Below, one piece after another: positions 1 through 8,078 of a DNA stretch of 64,000 nucleotides. Source of the DNA: Pseudomonas syringae CC1557 (GTDB lineage: Bacteria > Pseudomonadota > Gammaproteobacteria > Pseudomonadales > Pseudomonadaceae); assembly GCF_000452705.1 (NCBI RefSeq), contig NZ_CP007014.1, forward strand, positions 1,426,001 to 1,490,000. Direction: 5' to 3'. The position numbers and the translations under genes are program-made. The number at the start of each line of letters is the position of its first letter. Position 1 is the stretch's first letter. Below the pieces are notes generated by a model. It searched no databases. It saw nothing but the letters and a program-made list of their open reading frames with translations, and was not told the origin of the DNA.

Positions 1-2661
1 GTCGGCGGTATCGCAGGCGGCAATCGTGACGGCGGACCGATGCATGGGGTGGCTTACAATGCGCAAATCATCAGCGCCGACAATGGTGACCCAGGCCCGG
101 AAGACGGCATCGTGCTGGGCAATGACGGCGCGGTCTATCAGGCGGGCTGGAACGCGCTGGTCAACAGCGGCGCACGGGTCATCAACAACAGCTGGGGCAT
201 CGGCATCACCGACCGCTTCACCAAGGGCGGTCGCGATCCGGCCTTCCCGCACTTCACCGTGCAGGACGCGCAAGTGCAGTTCGACCAGATCCGCCAGATA
301 CTCGGCACCCGTCCGGGTGGCGCATATCAGGGCGCTATCGACGCAGCGCGTAGCGGCGTGGTGACCATCTTCGCTGCGGGCAACGACTACAACCTCAACA
401 ACCCCGACGCCATGGCCGGGCTCGGCTATTTCGTACCGGAAATCGCCCCCAACTGGCTGACCGTGGCCGCCCTGCAACAAAACCCCGACGCCGCAGCCGC
501 CGCGACCACGCCCTACACACTGAGCACCTTCTCGTCGCGCTGCGGCTACACCGCCAGCTTCTGCGTCTCGGCACCGGGCACGCGCATCTACAGCTCGGTC
601 CTCAACGGCACCAGCCTCGAAGACCTTACCGTCGGCTGGGCCAACAAGAACGGCACCTCGATGGCCGCGCCCCACGTAGCAGGCAGCATGGCTGTGCTGA
701 TGGAGCGCTTCCCGTACATGACCGGCGCGCAAGTGGCTGACGTGTTGAAAACCACCGCCACTGACCTCGGTGCACCGGGCGTCGATGCGCTGTACGGCTG
801 GGGCATGATCAACCTAGGCAAGGCCATCAACGGCCCGAGCATGTTCGTCACCGAGGCCGACATTCCTGCCGAATTCAGAATCGATGGCGCGTACGGCGAC
901 AGTCAGTTCGTGGCTGACCTGCCAGGCGTTGGCGCGATTGTCGATGCGGGTAAACCCACCCAGCGCACCTGCACCGGACCGCAATGCGGGCTGGATGTGT
1001 GGATCAATAACATCTCCGGACACGGTGGCCTGACCAAACAAGGCATCGGCACTCTGGTGCTGAGCGGTGCCAACAGCTACAGCGGTCCGACCCTCGTCAA
1101 TCAAGGACGCCTGGCCATCAACGGCTCGCTGGCGTCGGCCGTCACCGTCAACAACGGCGGTATTTTGGGCGGTAACGGCAGGGTTGCTTCGCTGACCGCC
1201 AATCAGGGCGGCATCGTCGCGCCGGGTAACTCCATCGGCACCTTGCAAGTCGCAGGCGACCTAAACCTGGCGCCGGGCTCGACCTACGCGGTCGAATTGT
1301 CACCCACCGCCAGCGACCGCATCGTGGTCGGCGGCACTGCCACCGTGAGCGGCGCGAACATGGCCCTGACGCTGGAAAACGACAACGCCTCGTTGTTGAG
1401 CCGCAACCAGACCAGCAGCGTCATCGGTCGCCAGTACAACGTGCTGCAAGCGGCCGGCGGCATTCAAGGCCAGTTCGGTTCGGTCACCGACGACTACGCG
1501 TTCCTCGGCGGCAATCTGGCCTACACCGGCACCGGCGTAATCCTCGCTCTGGCGCGTAACGGCGACAGCTTCGCCAGCGCGGCACAAACCGCCAACCAGC
1601 GCAGCGTGGCCCAGGCCGCCGAGCAACTGGGTGCGGGCAATTCAGTCTACGAGAGCGTTATCCTCAGCCCGGACACCGCCACCGCACGCCGCGCCTTCAC
1701 CCAGCTGTCAGGCGAAGTGCATCCGGCCATCGCCACGCAACTGATCAACGACAGCCGCCAACTGCGCGATGCCGTGGGTGATCGCCTGCGCGTCGAGGGT
1801 CTTTACGATCAGCCAGCACCGGGCAGCGAAGACAATTCGGTGTGGGTCAAAGCGCTCGGCGCGTGGGGTAAAAACGCTGGCAGCAGCGACGGCGCCAGCT
1901 CGACCTCATCGCTGGGCGGCCTGCTCGCAGGCGTCGACGGCCTGATCAGCGACCACACCCGCCTGGGTGCGATGGCTGGCTACAGCGACACCTCGCTCAG
2001 CCTGGGCGACGACACCCATTCGCGTGCTTCGGCAGACAGCTATCACCTGGGCGCCTACATCGGCCACGAACAGGGCGCCTTACGTTTGACTGCGGGCGCG
2101 TCCCACAGCTGGCACCGCATCGACGTAAAACGCGACCTGCAATTCGGCGAGTTCTCCGACCGCCAGAAGGTCAAGCGCGATGCCCAGTCGAGCCAGGTCT
2201 TCACTGAAGCCGCCTACCGCCTCAACCTGCAACCGCTGGCACTGGAACCGTTCGCCAACCTGGCTTACGTCCATTTCGACAGCGACAGCTTCACCGAAAA
2301 AGGCGGCGCCACTGCCCTCAAAGGCAGCGACGACACCCGCGACACCGTGCTCTCGACATTGGGCATGCGCGCTGGCAACCGCTTCAACCTCAACGACACA
2401 CAAAAACTGGACGTGTCCGCCACCCTCGGCTGGCAGCACAACCTGAGCGACACCTCGTCCGAGCAACACCTGGCCTTCGCCAGCGCCAGCAACAGCTTCA
2501 ACGTCCAAAGCGTCTCCATGGACCGAGACGCCGCCGTAGTCGGCGCCCGCGCCAGCCTGGCGCTGGGCAAGGACGCGCGCATCAACCTCGACTACAACGG
2601 CCTATTGGGTGCGCGGGATAAAACCCACGGTGTGGGCCTGTCGCTGGATTGGCAGTTCTGA
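1..2661 (+). CDS. Subtilisin-like autotransporter serine protease, 5' end outside window
   Basis: The frame is open from base 1, so about 886 C-terminal residues are visible and the true start lies upstream. The first visible residues (VGGIAGG) match the stretch right after the catalytic His of S8 peptidases, so the Asp and His are off-window. The oxyanion-hole region (AAGND, near base 380) and the catalytic Ser motif GTSMAAPHVAG (near base 655) are present. A passenger repeat follows (GIGTLVLSGANSYSG, near base 1045), then a C-terminal autotransporter beta-barrel from about base 1830 that ends in the outer-membrane signature Phe (DWQF). The expected role is export through the outer membrane by its own barrel and cleavage of extracellular protein. 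The family call is firm; the substrate is unknown. Confidence 0.93.
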   Translation, partial: VGGIAGGNRDGGPMHGVAYNAQIISADNGDPGPEDGIVLGNDGAVYQAGWNALVNSGARVINNSWGIGITDRFTKGGRDPAFPHFTVQDAQVQFDQIRQILGTRPGGAYQGAIDAARSGVVTIFAAGNDYNLNNPDAMAGLGYFVPEIAPNWLTVAALQQNPDAAAAATTPYTLSTFSSRCGYTASFCVSAPGTRIYSSVLNGTSLEDLTVGWANKNGTSMAAPHVAGSMAVLMERFPYMTGAQVADVLKTTATDLGAPGVDALYGWGMINLGKAINGPSMFVTEADIPAEFRIDGAYGDSQFVADLPGVGAIVDAGKPTQRTCTGPQCGLDVWINNISGHGGLTKQGIGTLVLSGANSYSGPTLVNQGRLAINGSLASAVTVNNGGILGGNGRVASLTANQGGIVAPGNSIGTLQVAGDLNLAPGSTYAVELSPTASDRIVVGGTATVSGANMALTLENDNASLLSRNQTSSVIGRQYNVLQAAGGIQGQFGSVTDDYAFLGGNLAYTGTGVILALARNGDSFASAAQTANQRSVAQAAEQLGAGNSVYESVILSPDTATARRAFTQLSGEVHPAIATQLINDSRQLRDAVGDRLRVEGLYDQPAPGSEDNSVWVKALGAWGKNAGSSDGASSTSSLGGLLAGVDGLISDHTRLGAMAGYSDTSLSLGDDTHSRASADSYHLGAYIGHEQGALRLTAGASHSWHRIDVKRDLQFGEFSDRQKVKRDAQSSQVFTEAAYRLNLQPLALEPFANLAYVHFDSDSFTEKGGATALKGSDDTRDTVLSTLGMRAGNRFNLNDTQKLDVSATLGWQHNLSDTSSEQHLAFASASNSFNVQSVSMDRDAAVVGARASLALGKDARINLDYNGLLGARDKTHGVGLSLDWQF

Positions 2662-2669
2662 TGCATGAT

Positions 2670-2701
2670 GCCTGCGGGGCACAGTAGCCCCGCAGGCTTT
2701 T
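2670..2701 (+). terminator. Rho-independent terminator of the autotransporter gene
   Basis: An 11-bp perfect stem (GCCTGCGGGGC, 2670-2680, with 2687-2697) encloses the 6-nt loop ACAGTA. TTTT follows, 8 bases after the stop codon. Confidence 0.9.
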
Positions 2702-2710
2702 GCCACCTAC

Positions 2711-2783
2711 CGTGCCCATCGCTCCGTATGACTCTCGTGCCAATGCTCCGCGTTGGCACGCATTTCGTGACGCTCCGCGTCAC
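2711..2783. repeat. Dispersed palindromic intergenic repeat, copy A
   Basis: It contains the hairpin CGTGCCAA/TTGGCACG (2736-2743 with 2753-2760) and the near-perfect palindrome GTGACGCTCCGCGTCAC (2767-2783). The lead-in CGTGCCCATCGCTCCGT (2711-2727) recurs exactly at 3199-3215. The GACGC-TCY-GCGTC core recurs in several other gaps of this window. Confidence 0.75.
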
Positions 2784-2831
2784 ATCCAAGCCATCAGGCA
2801 AATCCCCAATAACCACCTCAATAAACAAAAT

Positions 2832-2860
2832 TTGATGGCTCATTACCATCATGGTAAAAC
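2832..2860 (+). promoter_or_regulatory. Possible promoter with a palindrome in its spacer
   Basis: TTGATG (2832-2837) and TAAAAC (2855-2860) are 17 bp apart and could be weak -35 and -10 boxes for the gene at 2901. The spacer holds the 15-bp palindrome TTACCATCATGGTAA (2843-2857), which is placed like a repressor operator. This is inference from sequence only. Confidence 0.35.
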
Positions 2861-2900
2861 CTTGCAACAGACCCCCGTCTGCACCCGCTAAGGAATAGCC

Positions 2901-3191
2901 ATGAAAAAAACAGGGACAGGTTTCGTCACCATCCTCGTATTGCTCTGCGCCTTCTCCGCACAGGCCAGAGAAACCCAGGTAACAGACGCCTCAATCGTCA
3001 AAGCCATCATTCAAGAGTCCATCGACAGCTACCCCGGCAACTGCCCATGCCCCTACAACTCTGCCCGCAATGGCAGCCAATGCGGCAAACGCAGCGCCTA
3101 CAGCCGTAAGGGCGGGTATGCGCCGGTCTGTTACAAGGATGATGTCACCAAGGAAATGATCAGCGAGTATCGCAGCCGTCTGAAAGGTTGA
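2901..3191 (+). CDS. Small secreted Cys-containing protein of unknown function
   Basis: The product is 96 residues with a clear Sec signal peptide (hydrophobic segment about residues 8-20, cleavage after AQA). AAGGAA lies just before the ATG. The mature part carries four Cys in the pattern CPCPYNSARNGSQCGKRSAY...YAPVC, which resembles a conserved short motif seen in uncharacterised exported proteins of proteobacteria. The Cys spacing suggests disulfides or metal binding in the periplasm. It stands alone between the autotransporter and an IS remnant, possibly with its own promoter. I do not know its function. Confidence 0.75.
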   Translation: MKKTGTGFVTILVLLCAFSAQARETQVTDASIVKAIIQESIDSYPGNCPCPYNSARNGSQCGKRSAYSRKGGYAPVCYKDDVTKEMISEYRSRLKG

Positions 3192-3491
3192 CTTTTATCG
3201 TGCCCATCGCTCCGTGGACTGCCCCCTGAAAGTTGGACGGTTTTAGCTTGCCGCCAGAGCCCTGTATTTTACGGTGCTCAGACCGTTTAGCTTCAGCTTG
3301 ATACGGTCATGTTTGTAGTAGTGAATGTACTCATCCAGACCTGCCTTCAGCTCTTCTATACTTTCAGATTTTTCAAGTAGAAAAACCCTGACTTCAGCGC
3401 ACCAAAAAGCTTTTCATGATATCGAGACAGAATGTTTGATATCAGGCGTGCTGTTTTTATAAATCTTTCAGAAAACGATATTCGTGATTTT
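3192..3491. other. Gap of 300 bp between the secreted protein and the sensor kinase
   Basis: It holds a truncated copy of the dispersed repeat lead-in (3199-3215) and the IS3 remnant. From about 3416 to 3491 nothing else is recognisable. No terminator is evident for the convergent genes on either side. Confidence 0.6.
3215..3415 (-). mobile_element. IS3-family element remnant (3' end of transposase, frameshifted)
   Basis: On the minus strand the bases from about 3366 down to the stop TAA (3243-3245) encode ESIEELKAGLDEY and then IHYYKHDRIKLKLNGLS, the typical C-terminus of IS3-group OrfB integrases. Upstream of it, FGALKSGFFYL is in another frame, so a single-base shift sits between about 3367 and 3385. 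The catalytic DDE region is missing. The outer edge TGGACTGCCCCCTGAAAGTTGGACGG (3215-3240, given here as the IR-like end) directly abuts a 17-bp copy of the dispersed repeat lead-in, which marks the insertion point. The other IS end is lost before 3492. Confidence 0.8.
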
Positions 3492-4817
3492 TCACTTCGG
3501 GTGTATCAAAGGCATGCCCAGCGCCACCTCAAAATGCTGACTGGTAGCTGTGAATTTTATTGTGCACCCGCATCTATCGACTATAGCTTGCACGATGGCG
3601 AGGCCAAGACCGCAGCCAGTACTTGAGCTGCCGCGCCAAAAACGCTCGGTCATGAGATGAATATTATCTTGCGACACCTCGACGCCCACGTTCCTGACCG
3701 TCACCAACGCGAATCCGCTATCGTCGGTCACATAAACGACAACCTGCGTATTTGATGGACTGTGTCGCAGCGCATTATCAAGCAGGTTGCGAAGCGCAGC
3801 CACTGCGAGTGCGGCCGGCATATCCAGGCACACTAGGGGTCTTCCAACCTGAAATATCTTAACTATCCGCTCTGGGCTGGAGGTTGCATCCTGAACGGCT
3901 AACGAAATCACCTCTTCGATATCGCATTGACTTCCATCATCAAATGAAAGGCTGCCTTCAACCCTGGCCAACAGAAGCAATTGCTCAAGCGTGCTATGCA
4001 GACGATCAGTACCTTGCTCGGCTCGGCTCAACGCCAGGCACTGCGCTTCCCCTGAAGTCATTTGCGCAACCTGCAAATTGGTCTTAATGGCCGTCAATGG
4101 ACTACGCAACTCATGTGCTGCATCACCCGTCAGGCGGCGTTCACGCTCGATTGCCCGGCTGATACGCATCAACAAGTGGTTTTGAGTTTCCAGCAAAGGC
4201 TTCAACTCACAAGGCAGCATCTGAAGGTGCAGTGGCTCAAGGGAGTCAATGTTGCGCTTTCTCAATTCATCGCGCATACGATTGAGTGGCGCCAGGCCCT
4301 TACCTATTCCCAGCCAAAGCGTCGCGACGCAGGACAAAAGCGCGACCAATACCGGCAGTGACGCTGATAGCAGGACGGAGCGATTCAGGTGCTCACGCTC
4401 TTGCTCGCGGTCAGCCGTCGTTATGCGAACTTCGCCCTGAACAAACGTGAAACTTCTCCAATGCTCTCCATCAATCACTTGGTCATAAAAACCACCGTTG
4501 GGACTGGCGATGGCATTGCCAGTATTGTTGCGGTTACTTGCCAAAATTTCGCCGCGTAACGAACTGACCTCACAAGCCATGCCATCGGGGATGCCCAACT
4601 GATCCGCGCTGAAATGAGCCCCGTTATCTTTGCTGGACAAAGGCTGAGGCAATTGGGCGACCAAACCCGCAACCATTCGTGCCGATGCCACAAGTCGCTG
4701 ATCCAGTGAGTACATCATTTGGCTACGCACATCTTGGAACATCCAGGTTGCAGCGAGTGTCCAGACAGCGACAAAAGCAACACCCAGTATCAGACTTAAG
4801 CGCAAACGCAGACTCAT
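3492..4817 (-). CDS. OmpR-partner sensor histidine kinase, PmrB/QseC type, with an unusual G1 box
   Basis: The product is 441 residues: TM1 about 5-27, a periplasmic sensor of roughly 120 residues, and TM2 about 149-171. The H-box AAHELRSPLTA has the predicted phospho-acceptor His235. The N-box NLLDNALRHSP lies near 344-354, with an F-box (ERFWRG) and a G2 box GCGLGLAIV near 401-409. The G1 box, normally DxGxG, reads NVGVE near 376-380, so the adenine-contacting Asp and the second Gly appear changed. ATP binding may therefore be altered. The start overlaps the regulator stop by 4 bp, as in an operon. The signal is unknown; a polymyxin-, iron- or catecholamine-type input would be guesswork. 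Confidence 0.88.
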   Translation of the reverse strand: MSLRLRLSLILGVAFVAVWTLAATWMFQDVRSQMMYSLDQRLVASARMVAGLVAQLPQPLSSKDNGAHFSADQLGIPDGMACEVSSLRGEILASNRNNTGNAIASPNGGFYDQVIDGEHWRSFTFVQGEVRITTADREQEREHLNRSVLLSASLPVLVALLSCVATLWLGIGKGLAPLNRMRDELRKRNIDSLEPLHLQMLPCELKPLLETQNHLLMRISRAIERERRLTGDAAHELRSPLTAIKTNLQVAQMTSGEAQCLALSRAEQGTDRLHSTLEQLLLLARVEGSLSFDDGSQCDIEEVISLAVQDATSSPERIVKIFQVGRPLVCLDMPAALAVAALRNLLDNALRHSPSNTQVVVYVTDDSGFALVTVRNVGVEVSQDNIHLMTERFWRGSSSTGCGLGLAIVQAIVDRCGCTIKFTATSQHFEVALGMPLIHPK

Positions 4818-5497
4818 GAGCAGGAACTCTGGAGTGAAGATGCAACGCCTAGTCGATACCCTGAGCCTCTAACCGTCTCGATGATCCGCCCTCCCAATTT
4901 GCGCCTTAGATGAAAAATATGGACATTAAGTGCATTGCTCTCGACCTCGTCAGTGAACCCGTACACGCTATCTTTTAGTTGCTCAAGCGAGAGAACACGT
5001 CCTGGATTGTTTAGGAGAGCCAACAACACTGCTTGCTCACGACGCGAAAGGTCTATGGCAGTGCCAGATAGCCAGGTTTCCCGCGTACTGGGGTCGTAAG
5101 TGAGTATGCCATGTTCGATGAGATTTACCGTTCGTCCTGCAACGCGCCGAACCAACGTATGCAATCGAGCAAAGAGCTCCCTAAGGTCGAATGGCTTTAC
5201 CATGTAATCATCGGCCCCAGCTTGCAGCCCCTTGACCCGATCATCTACGTCATCACGCGCGGTCAAAATCAAGACCGGTATTTTATGCCCGCGACTTCTT
5301 GAGGATCTCAAAAGGCTAATACCATCTTCATCGGGCAACCCCAGATCAAGAATCATCACGTCAAACTGCGCCGCATCCAAGATCGCATGAGCAGCGGATG
5401 CTGAGCCAACACGGTCAACGTTAAGGCCTTGAGCATGCAAGCCAGCGACGATGCCACTGGCAATAAGCTCGTCATCTTCACAAAGCAGCACGTGCAT
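4814..5497 (-). CDS. OmpR-family response regulator, PmrA/QseB type
   Basis: The product is 227 residues. The receiver domain (about 1-115) has the acidic pocket EDD near residues 7-9, the phospho-acceptor Asp51 in VMILDLGLPDEDG, and the Lys of the VKPF motif. A C-terminal winged helix (about 125-220) contains LSRREQAVLLALL and the tail ETVRGSGYRLG. It is followed with a 4-bp overlap by its kinase. No clear Shine-Dalgarno precedes the ATG, so translation may depend on upstream transcription or another start. A direct repeat of the type bound by this subfamily lies upstream of the next gene at 6070-6086. Confidence 0.93.
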   Translation of the reverse strand: MHVLLCEDDELIASGIVAGLHAQGLNVDRVGSASAAHAILDAAQFDVMILDLGLPDEDGISLLRSSRSRGHKIPVLILTARDDVDDRVKGLQAGADDYMVKPFDLRELFARLHTLVRRVAGRTVNLIEHGILTYDPSTRETWLSGTAIDLSRREQAVLLALLNNPGRVLSLEQLKDSVYGFTDEVESNALNVHIFHLRRKLGGRIIETVRGSGYRLGVASSLQSSCS

Positions 5498-5599
5498 TAT
5501 TGGACTCTAATGGAGGAAAGAATTAAACATAGAACGCATTGGAGCCGCTACGGTCTGCGTCCGCGCAAAATAATTGTGACTGGTGTTGAAGGCTGCCTG

Positions 5600-5637
5600 C
5601 CTGAATGAGAATTTATTTCTCGACAGGCGAATGATTG
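5600..5637. other. Imperfect hairpin in the leader of the regulator gene
   Basis: On the minus strand GCCTGTCGAGAA pairs imperfectly with TTCTCATTCAGGC around an ATAAA loop. It lies in the 260-bp gap between the small exported protein and the response regulator, and could attenuate or stabilise the transcript. It has no U-tract, so it is not called a terminator. Confidence 0.4.
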
Positions 5638-5757
5638 ATGCTGCTATGTTCATATCATTCGCCCCAAAAAAACAAACTGAGCGTTATCTTTGATTACTTT
5701 CACTATTCAGGCCCTCATCAAAGTCAGTGCGTCGGCTTAGGCATTGGAAAGCATCTT

Positions 5758-5994
5758 TCAATGGGTTGAGTTTTCACTGATCTTTGACACATCTTTATGT
5801 TTGGCTGATGAGGTTACAGCAGATTTTTCGTTCTGTTTTTTATCGTGAGACTCCGTAAGCTTCTCACGTGCTTGCTGACGCTCAAGCGCTCTGGCATCTT
5901 GGCGTTTTTGCAACATGTCAGCACCGTCTTGAGCAAAAGCTGCACAGCAGCACAGACTAAGAAACGAAGCCAGAGCTAGGGTTGGCATATTCAT
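5758..5994 (-). CDS. Small exported, highly charged protein upstream of the two-component system
   Basis: The product is 78 residues with a signal peptide ending CCCAAFA before QDGADML. The mature part of about 57 residues is rich in Lys, Arg, Glu, Gln and Asp, with a likely helix (MLQKRQDARALERQQAREKL) and a Ser/Lys-rich tail. GAGGA is 8 nt before the chosen ATG. It reads in the same direction as the regulator and kinase downstream, and a PmrA/QseB-like box sits at its promoter, so it is probably a target of that system. The function is unknown. A periplasmic accessory or envelope-stress role is only a guess. Confidence 0.72.
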   Translation of the reverse strand: MNMPTLALASFLSLCCCAAFAQDGADMLQKRQDARALERQQAREKLTESHDKKQNEKSAVTSSAKHKDVSKISENSTH

Positions 5995-6025
5995 TTATAC
6001 ATTCCTCTCGTGGGTAGATTTGCAG

Positions 6026-6051
6026 AGCTAATCCGTCTGCCTGGATTAGCT
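6026..6051. promoter_or_regulatory. Inverted repeat in the 5' leader of the small exported protein gene
   Basis: A 9-bp perfect inverted repeat, AGCTAATCC (6026-6034) and GGATTAGCT (6043-6051), has an 8-nt spacer. It lies just downstream of the predicted -10 box, so it could be an operator or an mRNA hairpin. Confidence 0.5.
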
Positions 6052-6053
6052 AT

Positions 6054-6086
6054 AATCTAATGCGCCTCGATTAACCCAGCATTAAG
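6054..6086 (-). promoter_or_regulatory. PmrA/QseB-like direct repeat overlapping a promoter
   Basis: The minus strand reads CTTAAT (6086-6081), 5 bp, GTTAAT (6075-6070), then 10 bp, then a -10-like TAGATT (6059-6054). Half-sites 11 bp apart and replacing the -35 box are the classic arrangement for activation by OmpR-family regulators of the PmrA/QseB type. The target would be the 78-residue gene and the system behind it. Confidence 0.6.
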
Positions 6087-6394
6087 AGCAACAAAAAAAT
6101 CACAAAAAATACGGGTGCCCACTATTATCCTTACCGCCCAGCGCCTTCGCTCCGAATGAAACCTCCAGCAACCTTTATAGTCTGCTATCCAAAAAAGAGA
6201 CTAAACACGCGCTCTGGCAAACGCGCGCAAGGGCCAGTGCCTTATAATTTCAGAATTAGCGGCCGGCAGAACTTAATGAGCGGTCCTCCTATTACCCGCA
6301 TTGAAAATCAGGCAGCCCGTCCTGGTTTTTGAGCTTCTTTTTATAGTGTTCGTCAAAACATCCAACAGGTCGCCATGCAAATGAGCGCACATCG

Positions 6395-7300
6395 TCAATG
6401 TACGGCTATGACTTTATTGCTTACGCTACGGACACTAATAAAAACCAGAGTAAGACCCACCAACGCAGCCACAAAAAGCAAAGCCAACCATGCATGCGCG
6501 CTGATCTGTGCAAGAGAGCCGGCCAACGGTGTAGCAAGCGAACCTGGAACGTGCGTGCTGGCACCTAATAAAGCGGCAGTGGCACCTAAAGCTTGTTCTT
6601 GTGAGGCCATCGCAATGGACATGAGTGACGGTTCGGCGATCCCAAAACCGAAAACAGCGATGAAAAGCGCTGGGACGATGCCATAAAAATCTGCACCTAC
6701 AAACACGGTGAACAATGCCAAAGCTGAACCGCAGCTCATCATTGCAACTCCCAGCAGTGCCATCAGGCTCACCGAACATTTACTGGCCGCACGGCTGCCG
6801 GTCATCGCACCCAACAGCATGGCTACGCCCGTGCCGCCGAATGCCAGTGCGAGTATCGGGGCGGCACCCTGTAGGGCCACGGGCAGAGCGAAGAGCTGCG
6901 TGGCACGAATGCCACTGTAGAGGTCGCGGACCGAGCTCATGGCGATAACGAGCAACAAGGCAACAGACAGCCCCTGAAAGAATCGAGCGAGCAGCATGGC
7001 GTCCATCGACTCACTGAAGGATGCCGATAACGAAGCCAGGATGACCGCCACGAGGCCCGCCAGCAACGGACGTCGGCGGCCTCGCGTGTCTATAACCTGC
7101 CCGAACAAGAGCTGTCCCGCGCCCATGGCCAACAAGAACACCGTCAACGTCAGCTGCATGGTGGCGTAGTCAGTATTCAGGTTCCTGGTCATCTGGGGTA
7201 TGGCCGCCAAGTACATATCGATGGCCGAGGGCCCAAGTATTGTGATCAGGGCGAGAGATGCCGCTACCTTGAAGCCGACGGTGTGCTGTGGAATGCCCAT
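6395..7300 (-). pseudogene. Bcr/CflA-type MFS multidrug efflux gene with an internal deletion
   Basis: The N-terminal half is typical: GPSAIDMYLAAIPQM, then GQLLFGQVIDTRGRRRPLL (the loop 2-3 motif), then LYSGIRATQLFAL. After LALAFGG the sequence jumps to TGVAMLLGAMTGSR, which in full-length relatives follows about TM8. The product is therefore 301 residues against about 400 for the family, with roughly TM6-TM8 missing in frame. The frame stays open, so a protein may be made, but drug transport is doubtful. It is divergent from the TetR gene and shares its operator region. It could instead be a shortened functional variant. Confidence 0.75.
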
Positions 7301-7355
7301 AATTTAACCGGCTCGTACCTTCAGGATGCACTCGCAGCGCATAAGAGAGTATTCA

Positions 7356-7370
7356 CATACGCTGCGCATG
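7356..7370. promoter_or_regulatory. TetR-type operator, copy 1
   Basis: CATACGCTGCGCATG is a near-perfect 15-bp palindrome. Together with the copy at 7413-7427 it forms a pair of matching sites between the divergent MFS and tetR genes. Confidence 0.65.
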
Positions 7371-7379
7371 TCAGATCAA

Positions 7380-7415
7380 ATCGTATTGACATTCGATCAG
7401 TATGTCAATTAGCGT
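7380..7415. promoter_or_regulatory. Overlapping divergent promoters of the MFS and tetR genes
   Basis: On the minus strand TTGACA (7408-7403), 17 bp, TACGAT (7385-7380) would drive the MFS gene. On the plus strand TTGACA (7386-7391), 18 bp, TAGCGT (7410-7415) would drive tetR. The two -35 boxes are the arms of the inverted repeat ATTGACA/TGTCAAT (7385-7391, 7403-7409), so the promoters overlap almost completely. Confidence 0.6.
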
Positions 7416-7427
7416 ACGCAGCGTATG
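7413..7427. promoter_or_regulatory. TetR-type operator, copy 2
   Basis: CGTACGCAGCGTATG is the reverse-complement counterpart of the site at 7356-7370. One mismatch breaks each palindrome. It would cover the start region of tetR, consistent with autoregulation. Confidence 0.65.
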
Positions 7428-7448
7428 TGAGATAAGAAGGGATGCTTT

Positions 7449-8045
7449 ATGCAGCAACAACGCCGTACTCGCGCCGGAATGATTGAGCAAACTCGCGCCA
7501 AGCTGGTAGCAGCTGCCCGGCATGCATTCGCCAGCCAGGGCTTCGCCCATACGTCAATGGATGATTTCACCGCCGAAGTCAGTCTGACGAGGGGGGCGAT
7601 CTATCACCATTTTGGCAATAAGGAAGGATTGCTACTCGCAGTCATCGAGCAGATTGAGATCGAGGTGGGCGAGCGCCTTCAGGCAATTTCGGATGCGGCA
7701 CCTTCTCCGTGGGAGGCTTTCCGCCGACATTGTCGTGCCTATCTTGAGCTGGCACTGGAGCCGGAAATCCGCCGGATTATCTTGCAGGATGCACGTGCCA
7801 TCTTCGGTGATGTTCCACAAGGCGCGCAATCACTGGGCATTGCCGCACTGCAAGCCTCGCTCGACAGACTGATTGCCGAAGGTGTAGTGGCACCGCTGCA
7901 CACCACCGTGACAGCCCGAATGATCTATGGCGCTGTCACCGAAGCATCGTTCTGGATCGCAGAACCTGACGGCGACATTGAGGCACGTTTGGCCCAGGCA
8001 CTTGAAGGCTTGGAGCGACTACTAAGTGGCCTGCTTAATAGCTAA
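7449..8045 (+). CDS. TetR-family transcriptional repressor
   Basis: The product is 198 residues. The N-terminal HTH (about 10-60) contains ASQGFAHTSMDDFTAEVSLT and then GAIYHHFGNKEGLL, the family signature. The C-terminal ligand-binding domain is not diagnostic. AAGGGA lies before the ATG. It is divergent from the deleted MFS gene and has two matching palindromic operators in the shared promoter. It probably represses that gene and itself, as efflux-linked TetR proteins usually do. With the pump truncated, other targets such as the cytochrome b561 gene 33 bp downstream may matter more. The inducer is unknown. Confidence 0.92.
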   Translation: MQQQRRTRAGMIEQTRAKLVAAARHAFASQGFAHTSMDDFTAEVSLTRGAIYHHFGNKEGLLLAVIEQIEIEVGERLQAISDAAPSPWEAFRRHCRAYLELALEPEIRRIILQDARAIFGDVPQGAQSLGIAALQASLDRLIAEGVVAPLHTTVTARMIYGAVTEASFWIAEPDGDIEARLAQALEGLERLLSGLLNS

Positions 8046-8078
8046 CCGCTGCATCCTCACTTTTCAGGAATACATAAT

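Larger units (their letters stand above)
5995..6394. other. 400-bp gap between the small exported protein and the MFS gene
   Basis: Apart from the leader inverted repeat, the OmpR-type box and an A/T-rich tract (about 6089-6112), I see no gene, RNA or repeat. The stretch is visibly more AT-rich than the core genes. Confidence 0.55.

Noticed and set aside
3432..3626. 64-codon frame between the IS remnant and the sensor kinase
   Set aside because: Overlaps the kinase 3' end, has no ribosome-binding site and no similarity.
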